Origin: Bacteroidota bacterium | Lineage (GTDB): Bacteria; Bacteroidota; Bacteroidia; Chitinophagales; Chitinophagaceae | Assembly (NCBI GenBank): GCA_023416995.1 | Contig: JAEZGI010000032.1 | Span: forward strand, 186,001-250,000 | Direction: 5' to 3' | DNA: 64,000 bases | Shown here: one piece after another, positions 44,190-54,729 of the stretch | How the letters are laid out: every line of letters starts with the position of its first letter | Numbering within the stretch: position 1 is the stretch's first letter | Notes under the pieces: generated by a model | The model's database searches: none | What the model saw: only the letters and a program-made list of their open reading frames with translations | Told to the model about the DNA's origin: nothing | Translations under genes and position numbers: made by a program

Positions 44190-46529
44190 TCAATCGGCCC
44201 GCAAACGCCGGGCAGGATTCGACATGATCGTTTTAGAAACATTCAACCAAACAATCAATAATGTCAGTAACAATACAATCGCGCCCACTACTGCAAAGAT
44301 CCAGCTCTGTATTTCAACCCTGTATTCATAGTTTTGAAGCCAGTCCGTCATGCCCCACCAGGTGAGCGGTACGGCAATAAAAAATGCTATAGCGACCAGT
44401 CGCAAAAATTCGGATGCTATCAGCATCAGCAGTTGTCGCCCTGAGGCACCAAGCACTTTGCGGACGCTGATTTCACGGATGCGGCGTTCCATGGAATAGG
44501 AGGCAAGACCTGCCATACCTATGGCACAGATAAGAATCGCAAGACCGGCAAAAAGATTTGTGAGCGTTCCAATCAATTCTTCAGTCAAAAATTTCCTGTT
44601 GAACTCTTCATCTACAAAACGATATTCAAAAGGCTCAGATGGATTATAGGAAGTAAATACCTTTTCTATTACACTTATAGCTTTTTGCGGGGAGGTGTTT
44701 TCATTTAGCCTTATTGTAACCGTTCCTCCTGTGCTGGGTCTGTAAAATATGATCATAGGATCTACCGGGAGGTAAGGGGAACTCATAACTACATTTTCTG
44801 TAACACCCTGTATAACATAATCACGTCCAAAATGTCTCACTGCTGTTCCAACCGGGTTTTTCAAACCCATCGTTTTCACCGCCGCTTCATTCACCAACAT
44901 GGCTGCTGTATCTGATGGTCCGTGTGTAAAATCGCGGCCCTCCTTTATTTTGATCCCCATTGTTTTAGTAAAATCTGTTCCCACACGCATGGCAGAAACA
45001 ATCATCTGACCTTCGGGTTTGCCTTCATACTCGGGTGCCGGTGTATAGTTATAGATAGCTGTTATTGGCGAGGAAGTGGTGGTCAACGCTGCGATCACGC
45101 CCGCGCTGCCAAGTTCGTTCCGGATCACGCTCAGGTTACGGTTGATATCAGGAGATGAAGGTATCATCAGCAGATTATCGGCGCTGTATCCGAGGTCCCT
45201 TCTTTTTACATGTTGGATCTGCTGGTAAACAATGATGGTAGATGAGATGAGGAGAATTGAAATGACAAACTGAGCCACAACCAGTACCTTTCTTGGTCCA
45301 CCGGAAGCCTTGCCCGGAAGGAAAGTGCCTTTGAGGACCTTAACTGGGTTGAAGGATGACAGGTATATAGCGGGATAGCTTCCAGCTACTAATCCGGTGA
45401 TAAGAATGATGCCCGCGGCCCCGATCCAGAAATAAAAGCTGTCAAGCGGCAGCGTGACCTCGCGTTCAATCATTGAGTTAAACATTGGTATCACCAGGTA
45501 CGTAACTCCAAGTGATACAATGAAAGCAAGAAAGGAGATGATGATTGATTCGCTGAAAAATTGCAGCATCAATTGTTTTTTATCTGAACCAAGTGTTTTG
45601 CGGATGCCAACTTCCCGCGCACGTTTTTCAGATCGGGCAGTGGAAAGGTTCATGAAATTGATGCATGCTATCAGCAGTATCACTACAGCGATAATAGAAA
45701 ACAACCTTACATAGGTGATCATTCCACCTGCGTTTTTTCCATCACGGAACTCACCATATAATCGCCATTTGGCCATCGCATGCAGATGATAGTCAGATGT
45801 ATTGGTGTTGTTCCTGCGATTGATGAGCTCGTTCATTTTCTTTTCAACGGTAGCAGCCGAAACATTTGCCTTTGTTTGAACAAAAACATTCGAGTAGGAG
45901 TTCACCCAATCGGTCATCTGTGCCGGTGCAAATTCATAGGGTATTACATAAGCAAAGGTCTGACTTGATTGTTGCGGCACGTCTTCAATTACCGCAGTGA
46001 CCTTTCTTTCCATTCGGTTGTCAAAACGAATCGTTTTGTTAACCGCATCGGTAGTGTTAAATAATGCCAGGGAAGTGGCTTTGGTAATTACAACACCATC
46101 AGGGGCAACCAATGCATCTGAAAGGTTGCCGTTTATTGGCTTATAGGAAAACATACCAAAAAAGGCGCTGCTGCCTCTAAGGCCACTCATCCTTAACTTC
46201 TTTTCTCCAACAGATAACACATGATCTTCATTATAGGAGGTAAAAACGGCTTGTTCTACCTCGGGAACTTCCTGTTTCAACGCATCAGCCAGCGGAAGCA
46301 TGATTGAAAAATCTGTGTTGATGGTTCCGTTGAAATCACGATTAGCATAAACCTGGTAAGTATTATCATAATTCTTCTGAAACTTATCCCATGATAGTTC
46401 ACTTTGAACCCAAAGCAAAATGAGAATGGTTGAAGTGATCCCGATCGTTAAACTGACAAGATTCGTTAGAGCAAATCCTTTGTTTCGAAGCAGGTTCCGC
46501 CAGGCTGTTTTAAAGTAATTCCGAAGCAT
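44190..46529 (-). CDS. ABC transporter permease, double-FtsX/MacB type (array member 4)
   Basis: The 779-residue permease is the shortest of the six. It starts LRNYFKTAWRNLLRNKGFALTN, in two parts LRNYFKTAWR and NLLRNKGFALTN. It has AREVGIRKTLGSDKKQLMLQF in the first FtsX core, again in parts AREVGIRKTLG and SDKKQLMLQF, and RKVLVVAQFVISILLISST at the start of the second half. The last core reads REISVRKVLGASGRQLLML, where siblings have EIGIRKVLGAS. The two periplasmic domains are diverged. It ends ARRLRAD. The gap to the upstream permease is 32 bases. Confidence 0.9.
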   Translation of the reverse strand: MLRNYFKTAWRNLLRNKGFALTNLVSLTIGITSTILILLWVQSELSWDKFQKNYDNTYQVYANRDFNGTINTDFSIMLPLADALKQEVPEVEQAVFTSYNEDHVLSVGEKKLRMSGLRGSSAFFGMFSYKPINGNLSDALVAPDGVVITKATSLALFNTTDAVNKTIRFDNRMERKVTAVIEDVPQQSSQTFAYVIPYEFAPAQMTDWVNSYSNVFVQTKANVSAATVEKKMNELINRRNNTNTSDYHLHAMAKWRLYGEFRDGKNAGGMITYVRLFSIIAVVILLIACINFMNLSTARSEKRAREVGIRKTLGSDKKQLMLQFFSESIIISFLAFIVSLGVTYLVIPMFNSMIEREVTLPLDSFYFWIGAAGIILITGLVAGSYPAIYLSSFNPVKVLKGTFLPGKASGGPRKVLVVAQFVISILLISSTIIVYQQIQHVKRRDLGYSADNLLMIPSSPDINRNLSVIRNELGSAGVIAALTTTSSPITAIYNYTPAPEYEGKPEGQMIVSAMRVGTDFTKTMGIKIKEGRDFTHGPSDTAAMLVNEAAVKTMGLKNPVGTAVRHFGRDYVIQGVTENVVMSSPYLPVDPMIIFYRPSTGGTVTIRLNENTSPQKAISVIEKVFTSYNPSEPFEYRFVDEEFNRKFLTEELIGTLTNLFAGLAILICAIGMAGLASYSMERRIREISVRKVLGASGRQLLMLIASEFLRLVAIAFFIAVPLTWWGMTDWLQNYEYRVEIQSWIFAVVGAIVLLLTLLIVWLNVSKTIMSNPARRLRAD

Positions 46530-46561
46530 ATCAATCAGGGGTTTATATTTCAGAAGATTTT

Positions 46562-48976
46562 TTATTCCGATCTCAGGCTATCTACCGGGTTAGCCAGTGC
46601 AGACCTTATGGCCTGCACACTCATCGTGATCAATGCAATTGCAATAGCAGTAATGCCGGCAGCAATAAATACCACCCAGTTTAGCTGCACCTGGTATGCG
46701 AAGTCTTGCAGCCAGTAGTGCATCAGTAACCAGGCAATTGGTGAGGCTATCAAAAATGCAATACAAACCAGTTTGAGCAACCCAACCGAGAGTAACCTCA
46801 CGATACCGGCAACACTGGCCCCCAACACTTTCCGGATACCTATTTCCTTGGCGCGTTGTGTTGCATTGAATGTAACAAGTCCAAATAATCCCAGGCAGGC
46901 GATAGAAACTGAAAGGATCGTGAACACAAGAAGTAGCTGCGCCTGTTTTTGTTCGCCTTTGTATTGCGCGTCAAAATTTTCCCGAAGAAAACGAAAATCT
47001 GGGTGTGCAGCTGGATCAAATGATGCGTAAGTCTCTTTGATAAAGGCAAGCGTTTCAGGCAGCCTATCCGTATTAACGCGTACATAGAGATTGTCTTTGA
47101 TATCCTCGACCGGTGGCATCCTCAACACCAGCGGTTCAACCTTATGTTGTAATGAATAGATATGAAAATCTTTGACAACACCCACTACCTGTGCTTCCGC
47201 TAACGAGTCCTTAATGCCCGTGGAATAACGCAACCGCTTGCCGATTGGCCGGGTCCAGCCGAGGGTTTTTACCAGCGTTTCATTTACCACAACAGAACCC
47301 GTACGATCCGCAGGATTGGTATCTGAAAAGCTTCTGCCTTCGCTAAGCTTTATTTCAAGCGTGTTTACAAAATCTCCATCCACCATAAAGCTTTGTACTT
47401 TTTTTGCTGATGTTGCGATAGAACCCATGGTATTTGCCGAAGACTCATTTTCAAAAAAGAATGGTCCCGAGCCGATGTTGTTGTTACCAATAGGATTGCT
47501 GGCAGCACTTACTGCTTCAACCTGCGGATTTTTTAGCAGGGCCTGCCTTATTGCAGCAGTTTTTTTCCGGGCGCTTTCGGCATCTATATGAAAGGTGAGT
47601 ACTTGTTCTTTATTTACACCAAGATGTTTATTCTGAACGTAACGCATCTGTTCATAAATGATAAATGAACCTGCAATCATAACGATGGTAACCACAAACT
47701 GGAAAGTGACCAACACTTTACGAAAAAGTAAAGTACCGGTCTGTGATCCGATCTGGCCCTTCAATGAGGGAATCATTTTGAACCCCGACATAAAGAAAGC
47801 AGGATAGATGCCACTGATCAAACCGATAACGACTACAAAAAGAATCAGCACAGCGAGAGTGGGAGCCAATCCAAACCGCCACAATGCCAGCTCTTTACCG
47901 GAAAGTTCGTTAAAGACCGGCATCAGTAATTCAGCAAAAACCACAGAGAGACCGCCGGCCAGAATACATATCAACAGCGACTCGGCCATGAACATGATTA
48001 CCAGTTGCCTTTGCCCTGAACCGATCACCTTACGAACACCGATTTCTTTTACTCTGTAGGTTGAGCGAGCTGTTGAAAGATTCATATAATTAATGCAGGC
48101 AATACTAAGTACAAGCAGTGCTATCATACCAAAGATGTATACGTACTGCATATTGCCTGTTATCCCGAGCTCGTATTCAAGATGAGACCGGAGATAGATA
48201 GACGTAAGCGGTTGCAGTTCCAGCCAATATTTCATACCTGCACCCATTGAACTTTCAAGATACTTGTGATAGAATCCGTCAAGCTTTTTCTCCAGGTCCT
48301 TAGGTGTTGTTCCCGGCTTTAATAAAAGGTAGGTATAAAGCTCAGCTTCCTGCCAGCCGGTTGTATACCCCTTTGGCAGTGATCGCAATGCACTAAAACG
48401 AAAATGTGAATTAGAAGGCGCATCTTCAATTACGGCTGTAACTGCATTGGGGTAATTGTTTTGAAAATAAACGGTTTTACCGATAGCATTTTTGGGCTCA
48501 TCAAAAAGTTTTTCTGCAAGTGTACGTGTCAAAACGATAGCCTGTGGTGAAGTAAGTGCCTTATGAACATCACCTGCAATTACCTTTTGATCAAACAGGG
48601 AAAAAAAACCGGCATCCGTGAAAAGGATATCGCCGGCCGTGATAGATTTATCATTTACAGTCAGAACACCGCCGCCTTCGGCACTTATCCTAACGGCTTT
48701 TTCCACCTCAGGATAGTCTTGCTTCAATGCAGCGGCAAATGGGGCAGAGGTGATCGCCATATCAAAACTACCTTCACTCCAGGTGCCGTGTTGGGCAACC
48801 CGAACGATCCGATCTGCTTTTGAATGATAACGATCGAAACTCAGTTCATCAGTTATATATAAAGCAATCAGCCAGAAAGCTGTTAAACCTATTGATAAAC
48901 CTGCCATGTTTACAATAGAAAACACCGGTTGCTTTTTCAGGTTGCGCCACGCGACCAGGAAATAGTTTTTAAACAT
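46562..48976 (-). CDS. ABC transporter permease, double-FtsX/MacB type (array member 3)
   Basis: The 804-residue permease starts FKNYFLVAWRNLKKQPVFS with the first helix after SIVNMAGLSIG. The first FtsX core has VKEIGVRKVIGSGQRQLVI and the second half starts at LFRKVLVTFQFVVTIVMI. The C-terminal core has AKEIGIRKVLGASVAGIVRLL and the end is PVDSLRSE. All eight expected membrane helices are recognisable. It is 35 bases downstream of the previous permease and 32 bases upstream of the next, so translation is probably from one message. Substrate unknown. Confidence 0.9.
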   Translation of the reverse strand: MFKNYFLVAWRNLKKQPVFSIVNMAGLSIGLTAFWLIALYITDELSFDRYHSKADRIVRVAQHGTWSEGSFDMAITSAPFAAALKQDYPEVEKAVRISAEGGGVLTVNDKSITAGDILFTDAGFFSLFDQKVIAGDVHKALTSPQAIVLTRTLAEKLFDEPKNAIGKTVYFQNNYPNAVTAVIEDAPSNSHFRFSALRSLPKGYTTGWQEAELYTYLLLKPGTTPKDLEKKLDGFYHKYLESSMGAGMKYWLELQPLTSIYLRSHLEYELGITGNMQYVYIFGMIALLVLSIACINYMNLSTARSTYRVKEIGVRKVIGSGQRQLVIMFMAESLLICILAGGLSVVFAELLMPVFNELSGKELALWRFGLAPTLAVLILFVVVIGLISGIYPAFFMSGFKMIPSLKGQIGSQTGTLLFRKVLVTFQFVVTIVMIAGSFIIYEQMRYVQNKHLGVNKEQVLTFHIDAESARKKTAAIRQALLKNPQVEAVSAASNPIGNNNIGSGPFFFENESSANTMGSIATSAKKVQSFMVDGDFVNTLEIKLSEGRSFSDTNPADRTGSVVVNETLVKTLGWTRPIGKRLRYSTGIKDSLAEAQVVGVVKDFHIYSLQHKVEPLVLRMPPVEDIKDNLYVRVNTDRLPETLAFIKETYASFDPAAHPDFRFLRENFDAQYKGEQKQAQLLLVFTILSVSIACLGLFGLVTFNATQRAKEIGIRKVLGASVAGIVRLLSVGLLKLVCIAFLIASPIAWLLMHYWLQDFAYQVQLNWVVFIAAGITAIAIALITMSVQAIRSALANPVDSLRSE

Positions 48977-49011
48977 GACTAATGGTTTATGACGGTGATT
49001 CGTATGGCTGG

Positions 49012-51438
49012 TTACTCTGAGCGGATGCTTTTAACAGGATTTGCCAAAGCCGCCTGCAATGCCTTGTAACCGACAGTGATCCAGGCGATAAACAATGAAA
49101 TCACGATTGCAAGAATAAAGACACCTGCACTTAAGGGCACCCTGAACTGGAAATTGTTCAGCCAGTCACTCATCACATACCATGCAACCGGGGCCGCGAT
49201 AATGAAAGCAAAACCAATGAGGATAGTAAACTCGCGCGAAAAGAGGTAAACAATGCTGCCCACTGAAGCGCCCAACACCTTGCGGATGCCAACCTCTTTG
49301 GTTTTTTGCACAGCCAGAAAGGAAACCAGACCATAAAGACCAAGACATGAAATGAATATGGCAAGACCGGCAAAAATCTTATACAGATCACTCAGCTGCT
49401 TTTCCTGCGCATAGAAATTCTCGATAGTTTCATCCATAAACAAACTGGTATTTGCATATTCAGGAAAAAACTCGTCCCACTTTTTTTGAATCGCCGCCTG
49501 GGCACGCTGCATATCTGATGAATGCAGTTTAACCGCTGTAACTGAATAAAAATTGTTGAGGCTTGAAATCATCAGCGGTTTGATTTGTTCGCGCAGTGAA
49601 TTTGTTTTAAAATCCTTCATCACACCAACAACGGGTAACCAGGAATTTCTGCCAATACGCAGACTTTTACCAATTGCATCTTCAGGTGACTTTAAACCCA
49701 GTCTGCGAACCAGCGTTTCATTTATTACGACCTCATGCATGGTATCACTTTTTGTAAACGGTCTCCCCGCCAGCATAGTTAATCCAAACGTTTTGAAGTA
49801 TTCATGATCTGCGAACTTGAGATAAAGCATGAAATCTTCATCAGGCTTCATATCAAATGAAAAATTGGTAGAACTGTTATTATCTGAAGACGGCACGTCA
49901 GAAGCAAAACTTATAGATTTTGCCCCGGGGATCTGTAAAACCGCTGTCTTGAAGGCTTCCTGTCTGGCAAGCAATGCGCTATCTGAATTGCTATGGATAA
50001 GATAAACAGCGTCTTTGTTGAAACCGATATCATCATTTTTAATGAAGTTCATCTGGCTGATCGCGATGATGGTTCCGATGATTAGCACCTGCGATATACC
50101 AAACTGCAAAACCACCAATGCGCGTCTCAATGAGATACCGCCAACATTGGCAGAAGTTATTTTGTTTTTAAGCGCGAGCGCAGGCCGGAAACCTGATAAC
50201 ACCATAGAAGGGTACAACCCTGAAAGAAAGGTTGCCACAATAAATATGACCACTAAAAACACCAGTGTATCTGCGTCAAACATCGACAAAGGCTCTTTGA
50301 TAGAAACGATGTGCTTTACAAAAGGTAACGCCAGGTAGGCAATGCCTACAGCAAACAGAACAGATATAAAAACGATCAGCCCGGTTTCACCCATCATCTG
50401 GCCGAACAATTGGCTCCTGCTGCTTCCCAGCACTTTTCTTACACCAACTTCACGCGACCGTCCAACCGCCTGCGCCGTGGAAAGGTTGACAAAGTTGATG
50501 CAGGCCATCACTATGATCAGCAGGCCGATAAAAGCAAGCACCTTCAACGTTGTTTTTGAAATGACATGATCGCCCAGGTTTTCAAACCTGGTATCAAAAT
50601 GCACTTCACTTAAGGGATGAAGAAAATGTTGTTTGCTGACAACCCGGTTGTTGGGGGGATATTGCTTTTTGCTGAAAGCATCAAGCTGGTTGTTGATTGT
50701 TTTGGGAGAAACATGCGAAGGGAGAAGTGTGAACACCTGGAAGTTGCTGGTGATATGCCCCCAGTCAGTGGTATAACCGTTAGGATTATCAATCTTTTTA
50801 AATGTTTCAAAAGAGCCAATCAGTTGTAAAGGGAAGTCGGTATTGGCGGGTGGTGTTTCGATAATACCTTCCACCCGCAGGGTAGTTGCATTGTCAATCA
50901 TCAGCATCTTTCCGACTGCTTCTTTCCATCCACCAAAATATTTTTCGGCAGTTGCTGTTGTAAGTACCGCGGTATTGGGTTTAGATAAGACCATCCGGTC
51001 GCCCTGGAGCCAGTTGTAATCAAAAACACTGAAAAGATTTTCATCGGCATAAATTACCCCGTTGTCTTCGATGTATTTGGGGTTACCTGTACCAGATGCA
51101 GCACCGGTATTTTTAAGCACAGTGACCTGGCTGCCGTAACTTGCATACAAAGCACCAAAGGGCAGGTCCGGAAAATTTGCCTTAAACGATTCTAATGCAG
51201 GGTAGGGCACACCGACAGTGTAATGCAAATCCTGCCCTGCAAATTTATCCTCGGTAACGACCTGGTAAATATTGTTATAGTTCTTTTGAAACTTATCGTA
51301 ACTGAATTCATAACGCAATACAAGAAACAGCAACAAACTTGCTGCAATACCAATAGAAAGCCCTGCAATATTGATAACAGAGTAACCTTTGTGCCGTACA
51401 ATGTTTCTGAAAGCAATTTTGAGATAGTTCTGAAGCAT
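49012..51438 (-). CDS. ABC transporter permease, double-FtsX/MacB type (array member 2)
   Basis: The 808-residue permease starts LQNYLKIAFRNIVRHKGYS. The first periplasmic domain is longer than in its siblings and includes a GAASGTGNPKYIEDNG loop. The first FtsX core has SREVGVRKVLGSSRSQLFGQM, given in parts SREVGVRKVLG and SSRSQLFGQM. The second half starts SLRRALVVLQFGISQVLII. The last core has KEVGIRKVLGASVGSIVYLF and the end is PVKSIRSE. It lies 51 bases after the first permease of the array. Confidence 0.9.
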   Translation of the reverse strand: MLQNYLKIAFRNIVRHKGYSVINIAGLSIGIAASLLLFLVLRYEFSYDKFQKNYNNIYQVVTEDKFAGQDLHYTVGVPYPALESFKANFPDLPFGALYASYGSQVTVLKNTGAASGTGNPKYIEDNGVIYADENLFSVFDYNWLQGDRMVLSKPNTAVLTTATAEKYFGGWKEAVGKMLMIDNATTLRVEGIIETPPANTDFPLQLIGSFETFKKIDNPNGYTTDWGHITSNFQVFTLLPSHVSPKTINNQLDAFSKKQYPPNNRVVSKQHFLHPLSEVHFDTRFENLGDHVISKTTLKVLAFIGLLIIVMACINFVNLSTAQAVGRSREVGVRKVLGSSRSQLFGQMMGETGLIVFISVLFAVGIAYLALPFVKHIVSIKEPLSMFDADTLVFLVVIFIVATFLSGLYPSMVLSGFRPALALKNKITSANVGGISLRRALVVLQFGISQVLIIGTIIAISQMNFIKNDDIGFNKDAVYLIHSNSDSALLARQEAFKTAVLQIPGAKSISFASDVPSSDNNSSTNFSFDMKPDEDFMLYLKFADHEYFKTFGLTMLAGRPFTKSDTMHEVVINETLVRRLGLKSPEDAIGKSLRIGRNSWLPVVGVMKDFKTNSLREQIKPLMISSLNNFYSVTAVKLHSSDMQRAQAAIQKKWDEFFPEYANTSLFMDETIENFYAQEKQLSDLYKIFAGLAIFISCLGLYGLVSFLAVQKTKEVGIRKVLGASVGSIVYLFSREFTILIGFAFIIAAPVAWYVMSDWLNNFQFRVPLSAGVFILAIVISLFIAWITVGYKALQAALANPVKSIRSE

Positions 51439-51489
51439 ACTTTATTCCGTTTAACTTACCAGGTGTACATTTCGGTTTGAGATAATACA

Positions 51490-53916
51490 TTATTCACTTC
51501 GAAGGCTCTTGACAGGGTTGGCTATAGCTGCCTTTATGGCCTGAATCGAAATTGTCAATACTGCTACGAGCGCAGCCACAACACCGGCAACTACAAAAAT
51601 CCACCAGCCAACCTGTACACGGTATGCAAAATCCTGCAACCAGTTATCCATAGCAAACCAGGCGATTGGGAAAGCTATCAAAGCCGCGATAGCGACAAGC
51701 TTTAGAAAATCCCGTGATAACAACCGGACGATACTGCTCACACTGGCGCCTAGCACTTTTCTTACTCCAATCTCTTTCATTCTTTGTGTGATAGCAAAAG
51801 CAGACAGGCCGAAGAGTCCAAGACAGGCTATAAAAATGGCCAGGGCAGCAAACACAAAAAATATACTGCCTTGTCTGAGTTCAGACTCATATAATGATTG
51901 ATATCTTTCATCAATAAATGAATATTCAAATGGCACATCAGGATTGAATCTTTTGTACACCGTTTCGATATGCTTTATTGCCGCGGGCACATTTTTTCCG
52001 CTGATACGGATAGAAACGTTCCGCGCGCCCGTTCCGTTAGCGACAGGCATGGTCACAACAAGAGGTACGATTTTCTGATGCATAGATTCAAAATGAAAAT
52101 CACCCATAATGCCTATTACGCGACCGGATAAGCCACCATACGACATTGATTTCCCTACCAGTCCTGCTACGGGCTCATAGCCAAGGTTCCTGGCAGCAGT
52201 TTCATTTAAAATGAATGCGCTGGTATCCGTTCCGTATTCCTTCGAAAAATTCCGTCCGGCTGCCATTTTAATATTATAGGTCGGAATAAATTTTTCATCT
52301 GCAGCCAGGAATTTGATATCAACAGGAGAAGGTGCAGCTGAATCACCCTGGATCATACCGGCCCCCTGTGAATCAAGTAAACGACCCGTTGGAACGCGCG
52401 AAGATCTTCCAGCTTCTTCTATAGCCGGATTTTGAAGCAATTGCTGTCTGAAACTTTCATAGTTATCATTCACACCGCCGGAAACACCAACCACAACAAC
52501 CTGTGACCGGTCATAGCCCAGGTTGGTCTGCTGCATGTAGTTTAACTGCTGAAATACAATGGCCGTGCTGATGATCAGAATAATTGAAATAGAAAACTGT
52601 GTTACCACCAATACCTGGCGGAACGAAACATTACCACCCTTGATCTTAAAGAGCCCTTTCAAGGTTTTAATAGGCTGGAAAGCGGACATAAACAATGCAG
52701 GATATAAACCCGATATAAGACCGACCAGAACCGGCACCAACAGAACAGGAAGCAATATGTTCGGTTTGAGAAGAGGAGTGAAACTTAACTCAAGACCGGA
52801 CAACCTGTTCATGAGTGGCAGGCCCAGAATAGTTAACCCCGCAGCAAGAGCGAGCGCTATTAAAGTAAGTAAAACTGATTCGGTAAGAAACTGTGCCACG
52901 AGCTCAGCTTTGTTGGCACCTGATACCTTACGGATACCAATTTCTTTTGCTCTCAAAACGGATCTCGCCGTTGCAAGATTCATATAATTGATGCACGCGA
53001 TTAATAAGATGAACAGTGCAATCGCAGCAAAGATGTAAACCCGGGTAATATCACCGTTTGGTTCAACTTCATCATCCGTTTTTGAATGGAGATGAATGTC
53101 TGTCAATTTCTGCAACCCCAGTGTCGTGAACTGTGATGCTCTATCTGTGTCATAAACGCTTGCAAGGTGTTTATCAATAAAAAAAGGAAACTTCTTTTCA
53201 AGACTGGCCGCCGGGTAGTTTTTTGGCAACATAATGTAGGTGCGGAAAGCATTGTTGCCCCAATTGGTACGCAATCTTTCTTCCCCGTAAACATCAGGGT
53301 TCCTGAGGGTACTAAAGGATACCAGCAGCCTGGGGTGGATGTGGGTGTTGGCAGGTAAGGCTTTATAAACGCCGGTCACTTTAAGATTGAGCCGGTTGTC
53401 TAGTTTTATAAGCTGGTTAAGCGGATTTTCATTTCCAAAGTATTTCTTCGCGACTTCTTCCGATAACATTATTGTGCCGGGTTCTGCTAACGCAGACTTT
53501 CTGTCACCACTGACTATGTCGGTTGTGAAAAAATCGAAGAAATTTTCATCAGCCGCAAATGCATCTTCTTCGGTAAAGATTTTTTCGCCGAACCTGAACG
53601 CCATGCTACCCAATCCCAACATCCTGGTCATCTTTTCAATATCAGGATATTCACTCACCAGTAACGGCCCAAAAGGAGGCGCTACACTGGAAAGCTTCAA
53701 TGATGTGACTCCCTTGTCAGAATGAAAGGTCCTGGTTACACGATAGATATCTGCTGATCTGGGGTTGGTGCGATCATAACTAACCTCGTTGAGAATATAC
53801 GCTACAATTAACAAACAACATGTAAAACCGATGGCCAGCCCTGCTATATTAATTAACGAGGTAAACTTGTGTTTCAGAAGGCTTCTGTAAGCGATTTTTA
53901 CATAGTTGTATAGCAT
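51490..53916 (-). CDS. ABC transporter permease, double-FtsX/MacB type (array member 1, most proximal)
   Basis: The 808-residue permease starts LYNYVKIAYRSLLKHKFTS, with the first helix in IGFTCCLLIVAYILNEVSYD. The first core has AKEIGIRKVSGANKAELVAQF, in parts AKEIGIRKVSG and ANKAELVAQF. The second half starts FRQVLVVTQFSISIILIIS, and the C-terminal core has MKEIGVRKVLGASVSSIVRLL. It ends PVKSLRSE. It follows the first ATPase gene by 61 bases and is the most likely direct partner of that ATPase. The two periplasmic domains should contact the HlyD-like adaptor or the substrate. Confidence 0.9.
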   Translation of the reverse strand: MLYNYVKIAYRSLLKHKFTSLINIAGLAIGFTCCLLIVAYILNEVSYDRTNPRSADIYRVTRTFHSDKGVTSLKLSSVAPPFGPLLVSEYPDIEKMTRMLGLGSMAFRFGEKIFTEEDAFAADENFFDFFTTDIVSGDRKSALAEPGTIMLSEEVAKKYFGNENPLNQLIKLDNRLNLKVTGVYKALPANTHIHPRLLVSFSTLRNPDVYGEERLRTNWGNNAFRTYIMLPKNYPAASLEKKFPFFIDKHLASVYDTDRASQFTTLGLQKLTDIHLHSKTDDEVEPNGDITRVYIFAAIALFILLIACINYMNLATARSVLRAKEIGIRKVSGANKAELVAQFLTESVLLTLIALALAAGLTILGLPLMNRLSGLELSFTPLLKPNILLPVLLVPVLVGLISGLYPALFMSAFQPIKTLKGLFKIKGGNVSFRQVLVVTQFSISIILIISTAIVFQQLNYMQQTNLGYDRSQVVVVGVSGGVNDNYESFRQQLLQNPAIEEAGRSSRVPTGRLLDSQGAGMIQGDSAAPSPVDIKFLAADEKFIPTYNIKMAAGRNFSKEYGTDTSAFILNETAARNLGYEPVAGLVGKSMSYGGLSGRVIGIMGDFHFESMHQKIVPLVVTMPVANGTGARNVSIRISGKNVPAAIKHIETVYKRFNPDVPFEYSFIDERYQSLYESELRQGSIFFVFAALAIFIACLGLFGLSAFAITQRMKEIGVRKVLGASVSSIVRLLSRDFLKLVAIAALIAFPIAWFAMDNWLQDFAYRVQVGWWIFVVAGVVAALVAVLTISIQAIKAAIANPVKSLRSE

Positions 53917-53977
53917 AGCATTAGTATTAAAGCAGCATTGAAAACGCTACCCGGGGAAAAAATCAGGGTTTAGTGAC

Positions 53978-54655
53978 TCAAACCATTATGTTCTCGGTCA
54001 CGGCCTGGCCATCAAGCATGCGGATAATACGGTGACTATAACGTGAATCGTGTTCACTGTGTGTAACCATTATGATGGTGGTACCCTGCTCGTTAAGATC
54101 AGTGAGCAATGTCATTACCTCATTACCATTTGAGGAATCGAGATTACCTGTGGGCTCATCCGCCAGTATCAGTTTTGGCCGGTTAACTACGGCACGTGCA
54201 ACGGCTACACGTTGTTGTTGACCACCTGAAAGTTGCTGTGGATAGTGATTGCGGCGGTGCATGATCTGCATTTTGTCCAGCACTTCTTCTACACGCTGTT
54301 TGCGTTCCTGTCCCTTGACCCCGAGATAAATAAGGGGAAGTTCCACATTTTCAAACACTGTAAGTTCATCGATGAGGTTGAAGCTCTGGAACACAAACCC
54401 GATATTTCTTTTTCTGAGATCGGCCCGTTTTCTTTCATTGAATTTGGCTACCTCTATGCCATTGAACAAAAAGCTCCCTGCATCCGGATCATCTAACAAG
54501 CCGACGATATTAAGAAGTGTAGATTTTCCACAACCGGATGGCCCCATGACTGCAACAAACTCGCCTTCCTTTACTTCAAAAGAAAGCTTGTTGAGTGCAA
54601 CGGTCTCCACTTCTTCAGTGCGGTAGATTTTTTCAAGTGCAGTGATTTTGATCAT
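53978..54655 (-). CDS. MacB/LolD-type ABC transporter ATP-binding protein (first ATPase)
   Basis: The 225-residue ATPase has Walker A GPSGCGKST, Q-loop VFQSFNLI, canonical signature LSGGQQQRVAVARAV, Walker B LILADEPTGNLDSS and switch H in VTHSEHDS. It matches the MacB/LolD group, which use ATP to power mechanical change in FtsX-type permeases rather than classical transport through the membrane. It is encoded between a small exported protein and the permease array. It may serve several of the permeases in turn, since only one other ATPase is present. Confidence 0.94.
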   Translation of the reverse strand: MIKITALEKIYRTEEVETVALNKLSFEVKEGEFVAVMGPSGCGKSTLLNIVGLLDDPDAGSFLFNGIEVAKFNERKRADLRKRNIGFVFQSFNLIDELTVFENVELPLIYLGVKGQERKQRVEEVLDKMQIMHRRNHYPQQLSGGQQQRVAVARAVVNRPKLILADEPTGNLDSSNGNEVMTLLTDLNEQGTTIIMVTHSEHDSRYSHRIIRMLDGQAVTENIMV

Positions 54656-54729
54656 TGTTATTTGATTTAGAGTTATTTTTTATTAAATGAAACGCACGAA
54701 CCTTGAACAGGTTACAGCTTTGTAATAAT